Positions 19,090 to 29,228 of a stretch of DNA of 64,000 bases are shown here, one piece after another; the stretch's first letter is position 1; every line of letters begins with the position of its first letter. The notes below the pieces were generated by a model that was given only the letters and a program-made list of their open reading frames with translations, was not told the DNA's origin and searched no databases. The stretch spans positions 35,355 to 99,354 of the forward strand of contig JAWKUI010000012.1 of NCBI GenBank assembly GCA_041398705.1. The letters run 5' to 3'. The DNA comes from NORP259 sp041398705. Its GTDB lineage: Bacteria; Planctomycetota; UBA1135; GCA-002686595. Made by a program: the position numbers and the translations under genes.

Positions 19090-20001
19090 GTGGCCGCCCA
19101 AACAGGAGTGATCGATCCGGCGGTTCTCGACCGCCTGTCCGGCCTGGCGCTCGTGGCGCGCAAGGTGGTGGAAGGCTACATGGCCGGCCACCACACCTCG
19201 CCCCACCGCGGCTCGTCGATCGAGTTCGCCCAGCACCGCAGTTACGCCCCCGGCGACGAGCTGCGGCGGGTGGACTGGAAGGTGTACGCGCGCACCGAAC
19301 GATTGGTGGTCAAGGAGTACATCGAGGAGACCAGCCTCTCGCTGAACCTGCTCGTCGATGCCTCGGAGTCGATGGCGTACGCCTCGGGCCCGCGCAGCAA
19401 GTTCGACTATGCCCGCTGGTGCGCCGCCGCCCTCGCCCACCTGGTGATCGCCCAACGCGACCAGGCGGGCCTCGTGATCTTCGACAACGACCAGCGCACC
19501 AAGGTTCCGCCGGAGGGCGGCGCGCCTCAGGAAGCGTCGATCCTGCAGGCCCTGTCCCAAGCGAGCCCCGGCGGCCCCACCGCCATCGGCGAGGTGCTGC
19601 AGTGGTTCGCCACGCGCCTGCGTCGCCGCGGCATCACCGCGATCTTCTCCGACTTCTTCGAGGATCCGGACACGATCCTCGCGGGCATCAAACGCCTGGT
19701 ACACGGCGGCCACGAGCCGATCCTGTTCCAAGTGCTCGATCCGGCCGAACTCGAGTTCCCCTTCGACGGGCAACTGCGCCTCGACGGGCTCGAGAACAGC
19801 GGCGTGCGCAAAGTCGACGCGCGCGCCCTGCGCCAGGCGTACCTCGAGGAGATCGAGAAGCACAATCAGACCCTGGCCCGCGCGATGACCGCCCTCTCGG
19901 TGGATTTCGTGCCCCTGCGCACCGACTTGCCGCTCGACGCGGTGCTCTCGACCTACCTCGCGGCCCGCAGCAACCGCTCCCGGGGAGGACGCGCCTCATG
20001 A
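19090..20001 (+). CDS. DUF58 domain protein
   Basis: 303 residues. The hallmark block HRGSSIEFAQHRSYAPGDE-LRRVDWKVYART followed by KEYIEE identifies DUF58; residues ~85-250 form a vWA-like fold with a degenerate MIDAS (LVDASESM). Such proteins pair with MoxR ATPases in BatA-type or stress-related operons. There is no signal peptide or obvious transmembrane helix. It begins with GTG and ends with a TGA overlapping the next ATG (ATGA). Confidence 0.92.
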   Translation: MAAQTGVIDPAVLDRLSGLALVARKVVEGYMAGHHTSPHRGSSIEFAQHRSYAPGDELRRVDWKVYARTERLVVKEYIEETSLSLNLLVDASESMAYASGPRSKFDYARWCAAALAHLVIAQRDQAGLVIFDNDQRTKVPPEGGAPQEASILQALSQASPGGPTAIGEVLQWFATRLRRRGITAIFSDFFEDPDTILAGIKRLVHGGHEPILFQVLDPAELEFPFDGQLRLDGLENSGVRKVDARALRQAYLEEIEKHNQTLARAMTALSVDFVPLRTDLPLDAVLSTYLAARSNRSRGGRAS

Positions 20002-22190
20002 TCCAGGGATTCGTGCACCCCGCCCTGGCGTTCGGAGCCCTGCTCGCGCTGGTGCCGCTGATCATCCACCTGCTCAATCGCCGGCGCCACAAGCCCCTCG
20101 CCTGGGGCGCCATGCGTTTCGTCGAGCTGGCGTATAAGAAGACGCGCCGGCGCATGCAGATGGAGAACCTGCTGTTGCTCCTGCTGCGCATGGCCGCGGT
20201 GGGCGCGATCGCTTTCGCCGTCGCCCGCCCCTTCGCCGGCCGCGGCGCCCTCGGCGCGTTGACGGAGAACAGTCAGGACTTGGTGCTCCTTCTCGACGGT
20301 TCGGCTTCCACCGGATACCGCGAAGACGTGGAGACCGTGTACGGCCGCATTGTGCGCCGCGCCCAGACCCTGGTCGAAGAACTGCAACCCGGCCGCGGCG
20401 ACCGCGTGCACGTGCTGCTGCTCGGCAAAACCACGCGCTTGATCGCGTGGCCGACCCCGGACAAGGCCCTGTCGGTGCTCTCCACCCTCGATCACCCGCT
20501 GGACGAGCCGCTGGCGCTCGATGCGGGGTTGGCGGAACTCGAACGCTTGGTGGAAGACGGCGAGATCCTCGACCTGGCCCAGACCGAAGTGCGCCTGCTG
20601 ACCGATTTGCAGCGCAACTCGTTCCTGCCCGATCTGAACTCCGATCAGCCGCCTGCCTGGTGGGAACGGCTCGATCGCCTGCAGGCACAAGGCCTCACGA
20701 TCCACGTGGAGGATCTCGGCCCCATCGGCAGCACGCCGCAGAACTTGTCGGTCACCGACGTCGAGGTGCTCGGCACCCCGCGCGGCCCCAAGGAAGCCGG
20801 GGTGCGCCTGTTCAACCATTCGAATCTACCCCAGGCCGGGGTACGGGTCAGCCTGAGCCTCGACGGCAACCGCCTGCCGAGCCGGCGCGTGGACCTCGAG
20901 CCGCGCAGCCAGGCGGAGGTGATCTTCCCCCTCGGCGACCTGGACAGCGGCGCCCATCGGCTCGATGCGGCGCTCGAAGGCGACCGCCTCGCGGTCGACG
21001 ACCACCGCGCGCAGGTGGTGAACATCCCCGCCCCCGCGCGCGTATTGCTGGTGAACGGCTCCCCCGCCGAACGCATCGAACTCGACGGCGTGGCCTTCCT
21101 GCGCCTCGCCCTCGAAGGCGGCGGGCCCGAAGAAGCGCAATCGCCTTTCGAGGTGCGTGAGGTGAACCTCGGTGAGTTCGAAGGGTCCAGCCTGGATCTC
21201 GCCAACTTCGACGTGATCTGGCTCGCGGGCACCCCGCCCCCGTCGGTGGCCACGGCCACCCGGTTGCGCGAGCGGGTAGCCCAGGGCGCGGCCCTGGTCG
21301 TGTCCGCCGGACCGCAGATGGGCACCGCCGCCCTCTGGAACGAACGCCTGTTCGACGCCTCGGGCGCGGGCCTCGCGCCCGGCGAATGGCTGCAACGGGT
21401 GTCGGTGGCCCGCCAGGGCGACTACTACCGCATCGACGAGTTCGCCGGCGATCACCCGATCCTGGAACTGTTCGAAGACACCAGCCTGCGGCCCCTGCTG
21501 ATCGGAGTGCCCTTCTCGGACTTCGTTGGGTTCGCCCCCGAATCCGGCGCGAAGGTGCTCGCGCGCCTCGACGACCAAAGTCGCAGTCCCCTGCTGATCG
21601 AAAAGCCCTTCGGCAGCGGCCGCGTGTTCTTCTGGACCAGTTCGATCAACGAAAGCTGGACCCTGCTACCCCAGGCCGCACGCACCTTCATCCCGCTCGT
21701 GTTCGAATGGCTGCGGTACGCCGCGCGGGCGGACATCACCACCCGCAGCATCGAACCGGGCGACAGCATCCGCCTCGAAGTGGACGCCTTCCCGCGCAAC
21801 CCCGAGCTCGAACGGCCGGACGGCAGCCGGCGCATGTTGGAGGGGGATCCCATCGCCCTCGGCGGCGACCGCTATGCCCTGCCGTCGATTCCGCCGGAGG
21901 ACACCCGGGCGGTTGGCTTGTATCAAGTGCACGTCGAAGGCGGGCGATCGGTGCCTTTTGCCGCCGTTCTCGACCCGCGGGAAGGGGACCTCGCGCGGGT
22001 GACCACCAACGAACAAGGCGACCTGCACCCGGCCCTCAGCCTGCAGCAGACCTCTGGCCCTGCGGCGAACCCGGTGCAGAGTACGCAGAGCGGGGAGATC
22101 TGGCGCAGCCTCGCGTGGATCGCCCTGATCTGCCTGGCGGCGGAATCCCTGTGGGCCGCGTGGCTCGGACGCAAAAGGAGTGTGGCCTGA
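19998..22190 (+). CDS. BatA-type membrane protein with vWA and glutamine-amidotransferase-like regions
   Basis: 730 residues. The N-terminal aerotolerance/BatA signature is clear: FVHPALAFGALLALVPLIIHLLNRRRHKPLAWGAMRFV, with a second membrane span near residue 60. A vWA-like domain (~85-250) with LVLLLDGSAST follows, then a beta-rich region. A class I amidotransferase-like fold comes next (~350-560; FDVIWLAGT, GAALVVSAGPQMG, GSGRVFFWTSSINESW), and a C-terminal membrane helix ends in WLGRKRSVA. Most of the protein should be periplasmic. Start ATG overlaps the DUF58 stop by 4 nt. Confidence 0.88.
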   Translation: MIQGFVHPALAFGALLALVPLIIHLLNRRRHKPLAWGAMRFVELAYKKTRRRMQMENLLLLLLRMAAVGAIAFAVARPFAGRGALGALTENSQDLVLLLDGSASTGYREDVETVYGRIVRRAQTLVEELQPGRGDRVHVLLLGKTTRLIAWPTPDKALSVLSTLDHPLDEPLALDAGLAELERLVEDGEILDLAQTEVRLLTDLQRNSFLPDLNSDQPPAWWERLDRLQAQGLTIHVEDLGPIGSTPQNLSVTDVEVLGTPRGPKEAGVRLFNHSNLPQAGVRVSLSLDGNRLPSRRVDLEPRSQAEVIFPLGDLDSGAHRLDAALEGDRLAVDDHRAQVVNIPAPARVLLVNGSPAERIELDGVAFLRLALEGGGPEEAQSPFEVREVNLGEFEGSSLDLANFDVIWLAGTPPPSVATATRLRERVAQGAALVVSAGPQMGTAALWNERLFDASGAGLAPGEWLQRVSVARQGDYYRIDEFAGDHPILELFEDTSLRPLLIGVPFSDFVGFAPESGAKVLARLDDQSRSPLLIEKPFGSGRVFFWTSSINESWTLLPQAARTFIPLVFEWLRYAARADITTRSIEPGDSIRLEVDAFPRNPELERPDGSRRMLEGDPIALGGDRYALPSIPPEDTRAVGLYQVHVEGGRSVPFAAVLDPREGDLARVTTNEQGDLHPALSLQQTSGPAANPVQSTQSGEIWRSLAWIALICLAAESLWAAWLGRKRSVA

Positions 22191-24571
22191 TGTTGCCCTT
22201 CGCCCAACTCGCCGCCGAAGCCGAGTCGAGCTCGTGGCGCCTGCTCGACCTCCCGCCCGCCTGGGTCGTGGTCATGGTCGTGCTGCCCGCCGCCGTGGGC
22301 CTGGCGACCCTCGCCTATTGGAAGGAGCCGGTCAGCCCGCGCATGCGCGCCCTGCTGATCACCCTGCGCACCCTTTCGTTCCTGACCCTGCTGGCGGTGC
22401 TCTTCCGCCCGGTGCGCGTCGAGTCGAGGGAGAACGTCGAACAACCCCAGGTGCTGTTCCTGGTGGACGATTCCGCGTCGATGGTGCGCAAGGACGCGTA
22501 CGCCTCGGATCCCGAGCTGCGCAAGCGCATGGCCGAGTTCGCAGGCCAGGATCCGAGCACGCGCACCCGCGCCGAACTCACCCAGACCCTGCTCGCCACG
22601 CCGTTGATGACGTCGATCGAGGAACGGGGGTACCAGACGCGGCTCTACCGCTTCTCCGACGCCTTGGCCCCGCTCGGCGACCCGGCGGACCTGTCCGCCC
22701 GCGGCACCACCACCAACCTCGGTGGCTCCCTGGCGGCGGCCCTGGCTTCGATGCGCGGCAAGCACCTGACCGACGTGGTGCTCGTCTCCGACGGCCGCAA
22801 CACCGCCGGCCCCGATCCGATCGACGCGGCCCTAGCGGCGCGCGCCGAAGGTGCGGTGGTGCATACGCTGCTGGTCGGCGACCCGCACCCCGAGATCAAC
22901 CTGACCGTCGAATTGGTCGACGCCCCCACCGCGGTGCTGCAGGGCGACGAGGTCTCGCTGCAACTGCGCGTCAGCGCGCAGGGCCTGAGCGAAGGCACCA
23001 GCGAACTGACCCTCGTGGAGGTCTCCCCCGACGGTTCGGGCCGCGAGTCGCGCGCCGTGGACCGCGCCGACGTGAAACTCGAAGGCGACAGCGCCCGGGT
23101 GGTGCTCGTGGCCCCCGGCTCCGCGATCGACCCCGGGGAACCCCTGCGGCGCTTCCGCGTGGACCTCGCGCCCCTGCCGAAGGAGAGCCTGCTCGACGAC
23201 AACTCGATCGAAGTCGTGGTCCAGGTCACCACCGCCAACTTGCGGGTGCTCTACGTCGAAGGGTTCCCGCGTTACGAGTACCGCTTCCTGCGCGAACTGC
23301 TGCGCAGCGGCGATGAGCGCATCCAGGCGCAGATCTTCCTGATGTCGGCCACGCCCGACTTCCCGCAGGACGCGTCCCCCGGCATGCCGTCGCTCGAGGC
23401 GATCCCCACGGACCGCAAGACCCTGCTCGAGAACTACGACGTGATCATCCTCGGGGACCTCGATCCCTACCGCATCTCGCCGGATCCGGCCCGCGGGGAG
23501 GAGTTCGTCGCCAGCCTGACCGAGTTCGTCGAGAAGGGCGGCGGCTTGTGCGTGATCGCCGGGGAGTACGAGAACCCGCGCGCGGTGGCGGACACCGATT
23601 TCGCGCGGCTCTTGCCGGTGCGGCTCGATACCACGGGCGGGCTGCTGCTCGACCAGGATACGAGCCGGACGCACCTAGCCCAGCTCGAAACGCCCGACGC
23701 GCCCCACGAGATCGTGCGCCTGCACAGCGATCCGGACGTGAACCGCGCCCTTTGGGAAACCGAAGAAGGTCTGTCGGGGTTCCTCTACTTCGCCCCCACC
23801 CTCGGCGCGGTGCCCGGTAGCCAGGTGTTGCTGTCGAACCCCAACGTACAAGTGGGTCCGAACCGCGAGAACGCGCCGCTGATCGTCGCGGGGTACCACC
23901 CCGAAGGTCGCACGTTGTTCATGGCGATCGACTCGACCTGGCGCTGGCGCAAGAAGTTCAAGAACCGCTACCACCACCGCTACTGGCTCGGCGCCCTGCG
24001 TTGGTTGGCCCTGGGCCGGCTGCGCTCCCAGGACCGTCGCCACCAGATCGAATCGCTCGAACCGTCCTACTCGCTCGACGAGCCGGTGGTGATCGAGGCG
24101 CGCGTGCTCGACGAGGACTTCGCGCCCTCGGAGAACCCCGCGATCGAAGTGCAATGGCAGGCCCCGGGCCGGCCCGCGGAACCCCTGGAGATGAATGCCA
24201 TCGAAGGGTATCCGGGCCAATACCGCCTGCGCCGCAACGTCGAACGCGTGGGCAGCTACCAGGTGTGGATCGAAGAGGGTGGCAACCGCGTGGCGAGCGC
24301 CGAGTTCGAGGTTTCGATGCCCTCGCGCGAAACCCGCGATCCGAACGCCGACCGGGCGGGCATGGAAGCCATCGCGCGCATGGCCCAGGGCAAGGCCCTG
24401 ACCCTCGCCGCCTGGCCCGACCTGCTCGACGAATTCCCCACGGGCCAGGAACGCCGCCTGCCGGTGGCTTCCGAACTGACCGACGCCTGGGACCGCCTGG
24501 GCACCCTGCTTGCGGCCCTCGCGCTGTTCAGCATCGAGTGGATCCTGCGCAAGCGCCATGAACTGATCTGA
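22190..24571 (+). CDS. Membrane vWA / glutamine-amidotransferase-like protein
   Basis: 793 residues. Two N-terminal membrane helices (VVVMVVLPAAVGLATLAYW and LLITLRTLSFLTLLAVLF) precede a vWA domain with MIDAS-like LFLVDDSASM (~85-95) and VVLVSDGRNTAGP. The second half contains an amidotransferase-like Rossmann fold (VLYVEGFPRYEYRFL, YDVIILGDLDP, GGGLCVIAGEYENP), an Ig-like module, and a C-terminal helix (LLAALALFSIEWILRKR). The start ATG at 22190 shares a base with the previous TGA and has a good Shine-Dalgarno (AAAAGGAG) nine bases upstream. This layout is common in planctomycete BatA-type operons; biochemical role unknown. Confidence 0.88.
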   Translation: MLPFAQLAAEAESSSWRLLDLPPAWVVVMVVLPAAVGLATLAYWKEPVSPRMRALLITLRTLSFLTLLAVLFRPVRVESRENVEQPQVLFLVDDSASMVRKDAYASDPELRKRMAEFAGQDPSTRTRAELTQTLLATPLMTSIEERGYQTRLYRFSDALAPLGDPADLSARGTTTNLGGSLAAALASMRGKHLTDVVLVSDGRNTAGPDPIDAALAARAEGAVVHTLLVGDPHPEINLTVELVDAPTAVLQGDEVSLQLRVSAQGLSEGTSELTLVEVSPDGSGRESRAVDRADVKLEGDSARVVLVAPGSAIDPGEPLRRFRVDLAPLPKESLLDDNSIEVVVQVTTANLRVLYVEGFPRYEYRFLRELLRSGDERIQAQIFLMSATPDFPQDASPGMPSLEAIPTDRKTLLENYDVIILGDLDPYRISPDPARGEEFVASLTEFVEKGGGLCVIAGEYENPRAVADTDFARLLPVRLDTTGGLLLDQDTSRTHLAQLETPDAPHEIVRLHSDPDVNRALWETEEGLSGFLYFAPTLGAVPGSQVLLSNPNVQVGPNRENAPLIVAGYHPEGRTLFMAIDSTWRWRKKFKNRYHHRYWLGALRWLALGRLRSQDRRHQIESLEPSYSLDEPVVIEARVLDEDFAPSENPAIEVQWQAPGRPAEPLEMNAIEGYPGQYRLRRNVERVGSYQVWIEEGGNRVASAEFEVSMPSRETRDPNADRAGMEAIARMAQGKALTLAAWPDLLDEFPTGQERRLPVASELTDAWDRLGTLLAALALFSIEWILRKRHELI

Positions 24572-24574
24572 CCC

Positions 24575-27500
24575 ATGCGAATCCTCCTTCGCCCATTCCG
24601 CCTGCGAAGCGGCCGCCCCTGGTGCGGCCCCCTGCTCGTGTGCCTGGCCCTGTTCGGGTCCAGCGGAGCGGCGTCGGCGGCGCAGCAGGAGGACGAGGGT
24701 CCGCAGAAGCCGTTCCTCTACGACACGATGGAGGTGCGGGCGATCTACGAGGACGCCCTGCGGCACTTCGAGGCGGGCCGCCTGCCCGAAGGCCTGGCGA
24801 TGGTGCAGGAACTCTTGGAGCGGCACCGCGGCGAAGTGCTACCGGCCGCGTCGCCGCCGGTGGGCGGTCGCGTGGAAGGCACCGTTCACCTCGGCGCGCC
24901 CGCGTGGGCCCGCGAACGACTGTTCCAACTCGACGCGAATGGTCGCGCCGCCTACCTGCGCATGTACGGCGCGGCGGCCGAAGATGCCCTGGCGGTGGCG
25001 CTGAACGCGCCGACCGAAGCCAACTGGCTGCGCATCGACCGCACCTGGCCGATCACCCCCGCCGCCTTCCGCGCCCGCTGGGCCCTCGGGGACCTCGCCG
25101 TGGAGAAAGGCCGCCTGTTCGATGGTTTGCAGGCCTGGGGCGCGGCCCTCGCGGGCGAATTGGGCCAGAACCTGCCGGTGGTGCTCGAAGCCTCCGCTTG
25201 GACCGAAGCCCTCGCCGAACTCGACCGCCGTTCGCAGGCGGGCTCGCTCTCCGAGGATGGCGCGTCGCGCATGCCCGGCGTGCGCAGCCGAGTGCGCTTC
25301 GCCCTGGCGATGCTACCGAAGCTCGCGTCGCAGGACGTGCACTTCGCCAACGGCTTGACTCCGGGCGACTTCCAAGCCCGCGGCCTCGATCGTCAGGAAG
25401 CCGGTTGGCCGCACCCCGCAAGCCTGCCCGCGAACCCGATGGACAGCCGCTTCGGCTATCAGTTCCAGCCCTCCACCGACGGCGAACGCGTGTTCGTCTC
25501 CACCTCGCGCCAGGTGATCGCCTACGGCGGGTGGACCGGCGAAGTGCAATGGGAAAGCCCCCTGTCCGAAGCCGGTTGGGACGCGCGCAAGGACCGCGAC
25601 GGCCGCTTCCAGGAGGCGATCGACTACCGCGGCGCCCTGTACCAACCCGCCGTTTCGCAAGGCGTAGTGGTTGCGAGCCTGCAGTTGCCGTTTGTGCTCA
25701 TCCCGCCCGAGCACTTCCGCCAAATCCAGATCATCCGCATCATGCCCGAACGGCGCCTGTTCGCCTGGCGTGCGGACACGGGTGAATTGCTCTGGCACCA
25801 CGCCCCCCGGCACGATTGGGACGGCGAAAGCGGTCCCGTGGCCGAACGCGTCAGCGTCGCAGGTCCGCCCACCATCGCCGGCAGCCGCGTGCTAGTACCC
25901 ACCGTGCGCGTGCGCGGCCGCATCGAGTTCCACGTGGATTGCTTCGACCTCGAAACCGGCGAGCACCTGTGGCACACCCCGCTGGTGACCGGGCAGCGCG
26001 AGCTGAACATGTTCTCGCGCGAAATCGGCGAGTTCACCGCGCCGCCCGTGCGCGTCGAGGGCAACCGCGTGATCGTCGCCACGTCGATCGGCTCGGTGGC
26101 CTGCCTCGACCTGATCCGCGGCGAAACCCTTTGGCAGAGCCTGTACACGCAGATCGAGATTTCGAAGGCCACGTACTACTCGCCCGGGCAGATGCGTTCG
26201 CTGTGGACCCATTCGCGGCCGGTGGTGACCGACGGTCTGGTGATCGTCGCGCCCAACGACAGCAACGCCCTGCACTGCTTCAACCTCGAAACCGGCGCGC
26301 ACCTCTGGAGCTGGGACCACGCGGCGTTCCGCCTCGGCCAGGACTCCCGCTACCGGAGGGATCTCCTGTACCTGGTCGACGCCGACGCGCACCGGGTGAT
26401 CCTCGGGGGCGGGCGTGTGGCGGCTTTCCGCCCCACCGCGGGCGATCTGCACAAGGCCCCGCCGGACCAGCTCGAGTGGGTGTTCCCCACCGCCGAAACC
26501 ATCTCGAACCCGGGTCTGCGTCCGGTGGCGGCGGGCGGCGGCGTGCTCGTGCCCTGTGACCACGAACTGATCCGCGTGGACCGCGCCAGCGGCCGGCCCA
26601 CGTCGTCGCTCGAGTGGTCGAGCGGCAAGGGCAGCGTGTTGCTCACCGAGGTCGGCCTGTTCACCGCCGGCTTCCGCGAAGTTCGCGGCTATTTCGATTG
26701 GCAGGAAAGCCTGCGCCAGGCCGAAGCCGACTACCGCGAGACCCCCGGCGATCCCGAGGTGATCTATCGCCTCGGCCTGCTGCGGCAGAAACATGGCCTG
26801 GCCCAACGCATGGCGCGGCCAACGCCCGACCTCGACGGCGCCCTGCGCTCGTTCGCATCCGCGCGCGAACTGCTCGAGAAAGCCGTGGCAGAAGCCCCCC
26901 AGGGCGGCGGCGGATCCCTGCGCTCGTTGCTCTTCCAGACCCTAATCGAAGAAGGGCGCACCTTGCGTCAGGCTGCGGCCCCGGACCGAGCACGCCGCAC
27001 GATCGAACAAGCCCTCGAACTCGCTGCCGAACCTTCCGAGATCAGCCGCTCCCTGTTGCTGCTCGCCGGGCTCGACGAAGGCAAGAGCGGAGCGCGCCGC
27101 CGCGCCCGGCTGCTGCGCCTGGCCCAGGAGTTCGGCGACATGGAGATCCCTTGCGTGATCGCGGGGGCCGCCGCGCGTCCGGACGGATTACCGGGCCAAC
27201 GGTATGAGCCGGTCGAAGGCCTCGTGCAGAGCGACGTGACCCCCGCCGAAGACCACGTGCACACGCTGCCGCTCGGCCTGTGGGCACGCATGGAGCTGGC
27301 CCGTTCACTCCTCAGCCCCGAAGCCCGCAACGAAGCCCCGCCCTTCGAAGAACTCTATGCGGTCATCGATCGCTACGGCGACTGGCCGTGGCTCGATGGC
27401 TACGCCGCCGATGCCGCCCTGCAGGCCCTGCGCGAGTTCCTCGATCAGCGGCGCACCGCAGGCCTGGAGGTCATCGAACAGCGCGCCCAGGAGAGCCTCG

Positions 27501-29224
27501 CCGAAGCCACGGGCGACGGGGACCTGCGCGAAGTGCAGCGGCGCTTCCCCCTGACCCAAGCGAGCGAAGCGGCCGGCGAACAACGCATCGCCCAGGCGGC
27601 GCGCGACCATCAGGTGGCGCTCCTGGCCGAAGTGGTGCTCGGCAGCGCATCGCTCGAGTACTCGCTCGAACGCGCCACCGACCGCCAGCGGTCCCATCTG
27701 GCTTTGCTCGCCGCCACCATCGGTGACGCGGGCGGCCTGATGTTCCGCGCCGAACTCGGCAAACGCCTCGCCGCCAGCGCGCCGCGCCAGATGGTCGACC
27801 TGGGACGCGACGAGCCGCGCAGCCTGTCGGATTGGAGCCTGCTGTGGAGCGCCCAAGTCCCCGTGCCGCGCCCCGCCCCCACCCCCGAGTTCACCACCGC
27901 CCTGTCCAACACGGGCCAGAGTTCGCAGATCGCACCGGTCTGGAGCCGCTTCGTGCCGCCGGCCCTCGAAGCTTCGAGCGGCGCGGACGCGCAACGTCCG
28001 GTATTCCTGATGCCGTGGCGCGACGAGGACCGCGGCATGTTGACGGTGGCGGCCTTCAGCGACTCCCCCACGCCGATCTGGGTGCACAGCCAAGGCGGGG
28101 ACGCCGACATCGAACACCTTTGGGCCGTCTCGCCGGGTCGCGTGCATACGCCCCTGCCCGAGAGCGTGCTCACCATCGACCGCGAAACCGGTTCGCCGCA
28201 GTGGCTGTGGCACGGGGAACGCAACCACAGCCTCGTGCACCTGACCCAGGCTCAAGGCGTGGTGGTGGCCACCCTCGAACAAGAAGCCTTCGGCGAAGAC
28301 CTGCCCACCGTGCTGTTGCAGGTGGGCCTCGAGGCTTCGACCGGCACCGAACTCTGGCGCCGCCGCTTCCAGGCCCAGTCCTTCCGCAGCGCACCCGTCG
28401 TCGGATCGGGGGTGCTGGTCCTGCTCTCCGAAGGGCGCCACCCAAGCCAGGTCTTCGACCTGTTCTCCGGCGCCGCCGGCCCGTCCCTCGACCTGGGCCC
28501 GATGAAGGAGGCAACCCTCGCCGGCGCGTGGATCGAAGACGGCCGTTTGATCGTGCCCAACTTCGGCCGCGTCGACAACTCCGACCAGAACCACATCGAA
28601 GCCTGGGACCTAGCGCGCGGCGTGCGGTTGTGGCGCACCCCGTTCGGCCCCGGCCGCGAACTGTGGCGCGTGCTGCGCTACCAGGGCGAAACCCTGCTCG
28701 AGCTGACCACGTATCCCCAGGAGCGCGGCAGCTTCAAGGGCATCCACACGATCGACCTCGACCGGGGACAACTCAGCCCGCGGCCCAAACTCGATCTCGG
28801 CGAGGACAGCCGGCTCATCGGCCTGCCCAAGAGCACGACGATCGAGCTGCAGGAGCCCTGGGTCTTCGCCCGCACCCTGCGCCCGAGCGGATACATCCTG
28901 CGCGCCTTCGAACTGGGCCGGGGTCCGCGCTGGGAAGTGCAACTTCCCGACCGCGCCTACCTGAGCCAACCCGATCACCTGAACCCGGTGCGGGTTTCCG
29001 GCAAAGCGGCGGTGCTGGCGGTACCCCGCAAGTCGGAAGGGCGAAACATGCCCGATACCGCGAACTACTACGTTTTGGTCTACGACCGCGATACCGGCCG
29101 GGCCACGGCGGACCTGTTGGTGCGCCTGGGGCCCTCCCGGACCGCGACGCGGGCCGGATTGGTGCCCTTGGGCCGCTCGCTCGTGCTGGGCACCGAGCAC
29201 AACTCGGAGATTTTGGGAGAATGA
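24575..29224 (+). CDS. Giant secreted PQQ-type beta-propeller protein
   Basis: 1549 residues with a signal peptide (CLALFGSSGAASAAQQ). Residues ~50-260 are helical and TPR-like. A first propeller (~290-720) has repeated outer-strand motifs such as RVFVSTSRQVIAYGGWTGE, RLFAWRADTGELLWHH, CFDLETGEHLWHT and CFNLETGAHLWSW. A helical middle (~720-1060) follows, then a second propeller (~1090-1540: LTIDRETGSPQWLWHG, LEASTGTELWRRRF, AWDLARGVRLWRT). The 'TG..LW' tryptophan-docking motifs are diagnostic of quinoprotein/BamB-type propellers; no quinone ligands were identified. Lies 3 nt after the vWA gene and 4 nt before the toroid gene. Confidence 0.85.
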   Translation: MRILLRPFRLRSGRPWCGPLLVCLALFGSSGAASAAQQEDEGPQKPFLYDTMEVRAIYEDALRHFEAGRLPEGLAMVQELLERHRGEVLPAASPPVGGRVEGTVHLGAPAWARERLFQLDANGRAAYLRMYGAAAEDALAVALNAPTEANWLRIDRTWPITPAAFRARWALGDLAVEKGRLFDGLQAWGAALAGELGQNLPVVLEASAWTEALAELDRRSQAGSLSEDGASRMPGVRSRVRFALAMLPKLASQDVHFANGLTPGDFQARGLDRQEAGWPHPASLPANPMDSRFGYQFQPSTDGERVFVSTSRQVIAYGGWTGEVQWESPLSEAGWDARKDRDGRFQEAIDYRGALYQPAVSQGVVVASLQLPFVLIPPEHFRQIQIIRIMPERRLFAWRADTGELLWHHAPRHDWDGESGPVAERVSVAGPPTIAGSRVLVPTVRVRGRIEFHVDCFDLETGEHLWHTPLVTGQRELNMFSREIGEFTAPPVRVEGNRVIVATSIGSVACLDLIRGETLWQSLYTQIEISKATYYSPGQMRSLWTHSRPVVTDGLVIVAPNDSNALHCFNLETGAHLWSWDHAAFRLGQDSRYRRDLLYLVDADAHRVILGGGRVAAFRPTAGDLHKAPPDQLEWVFPTAETISNPGLRPVAAGGGVLVPCDHELIRVDRASGRPTSSLEWSSGKGSVLLTEVGLFTAGFREVRGYFDWQESLRQAEADYRETPGDPEVIYRLGLLRQKHGLAQRMARPTPDLDGALRSFASARELLEKAVAEAPQGGGGSLRSLLFQTLIEEGRTLRQAAAPDRARRTIEQALELAAEPSEISRSLLLLAGLDEGKSGARRRARLLRLAQEFGDMEIPCVIAGAAARPDGLPGQRYEPVEGLVQSDVTPAEDHVHTLPLGLWARMELARSLLSPEARNEAPPFEELYAVIDRYGDWPWLDGYAADAALQALREFLDQRRTAGLEVIEQRAQESLAEATGDGDLREVQRRFPLTQASEAAGEQRIAQAARDHQVALLAEVVLGSASLEYSLERATDRQRSHLALLAATIGDAGGLMFRAELGKRLAASAPRQMVDLGRDEPRSLSDWSLLWSAQVPVPRPAPTPEFTTALSNTGQSSQIAPVWSRFVPPALEASSGADAQRPVFLMPWRDEDRGMLTVAAFSDSPTPIWVHSQGGDADIEHLWAVSPGRVHTPLPESVLTIDRETGSPQWLWHGERNHSLVHLTQAQGVVVATLEQEAFGEDLPTVLLQVGLEASTGTELWRRRFQAQSFRSAPVVGSGVLVLLSEGRHPSQVFDLFSGAAGPSLDLGPMKEATLAGAWIEDGRLIVPNFGRVDNSDQNHIEAWDLARGVRLWRTPFGPGRELWRVLRYQGETLLELTTYPQERGSFKGIHTIDLDRGQLSPRPKLDLGEDSRLIGLPKSTTIELQEPWVFARTLRPSGYILRAFELGRGPRWEVQLPDRAYLSQPDHLNPVRVSGKAAVLAVPRKSEGRNMPDTANYYVLVYDRDTGRATADLLVRLGPSRTATRAGLVPLGRSLVLGTEHNSEILGE

Positions 29225-29228
29225 AACC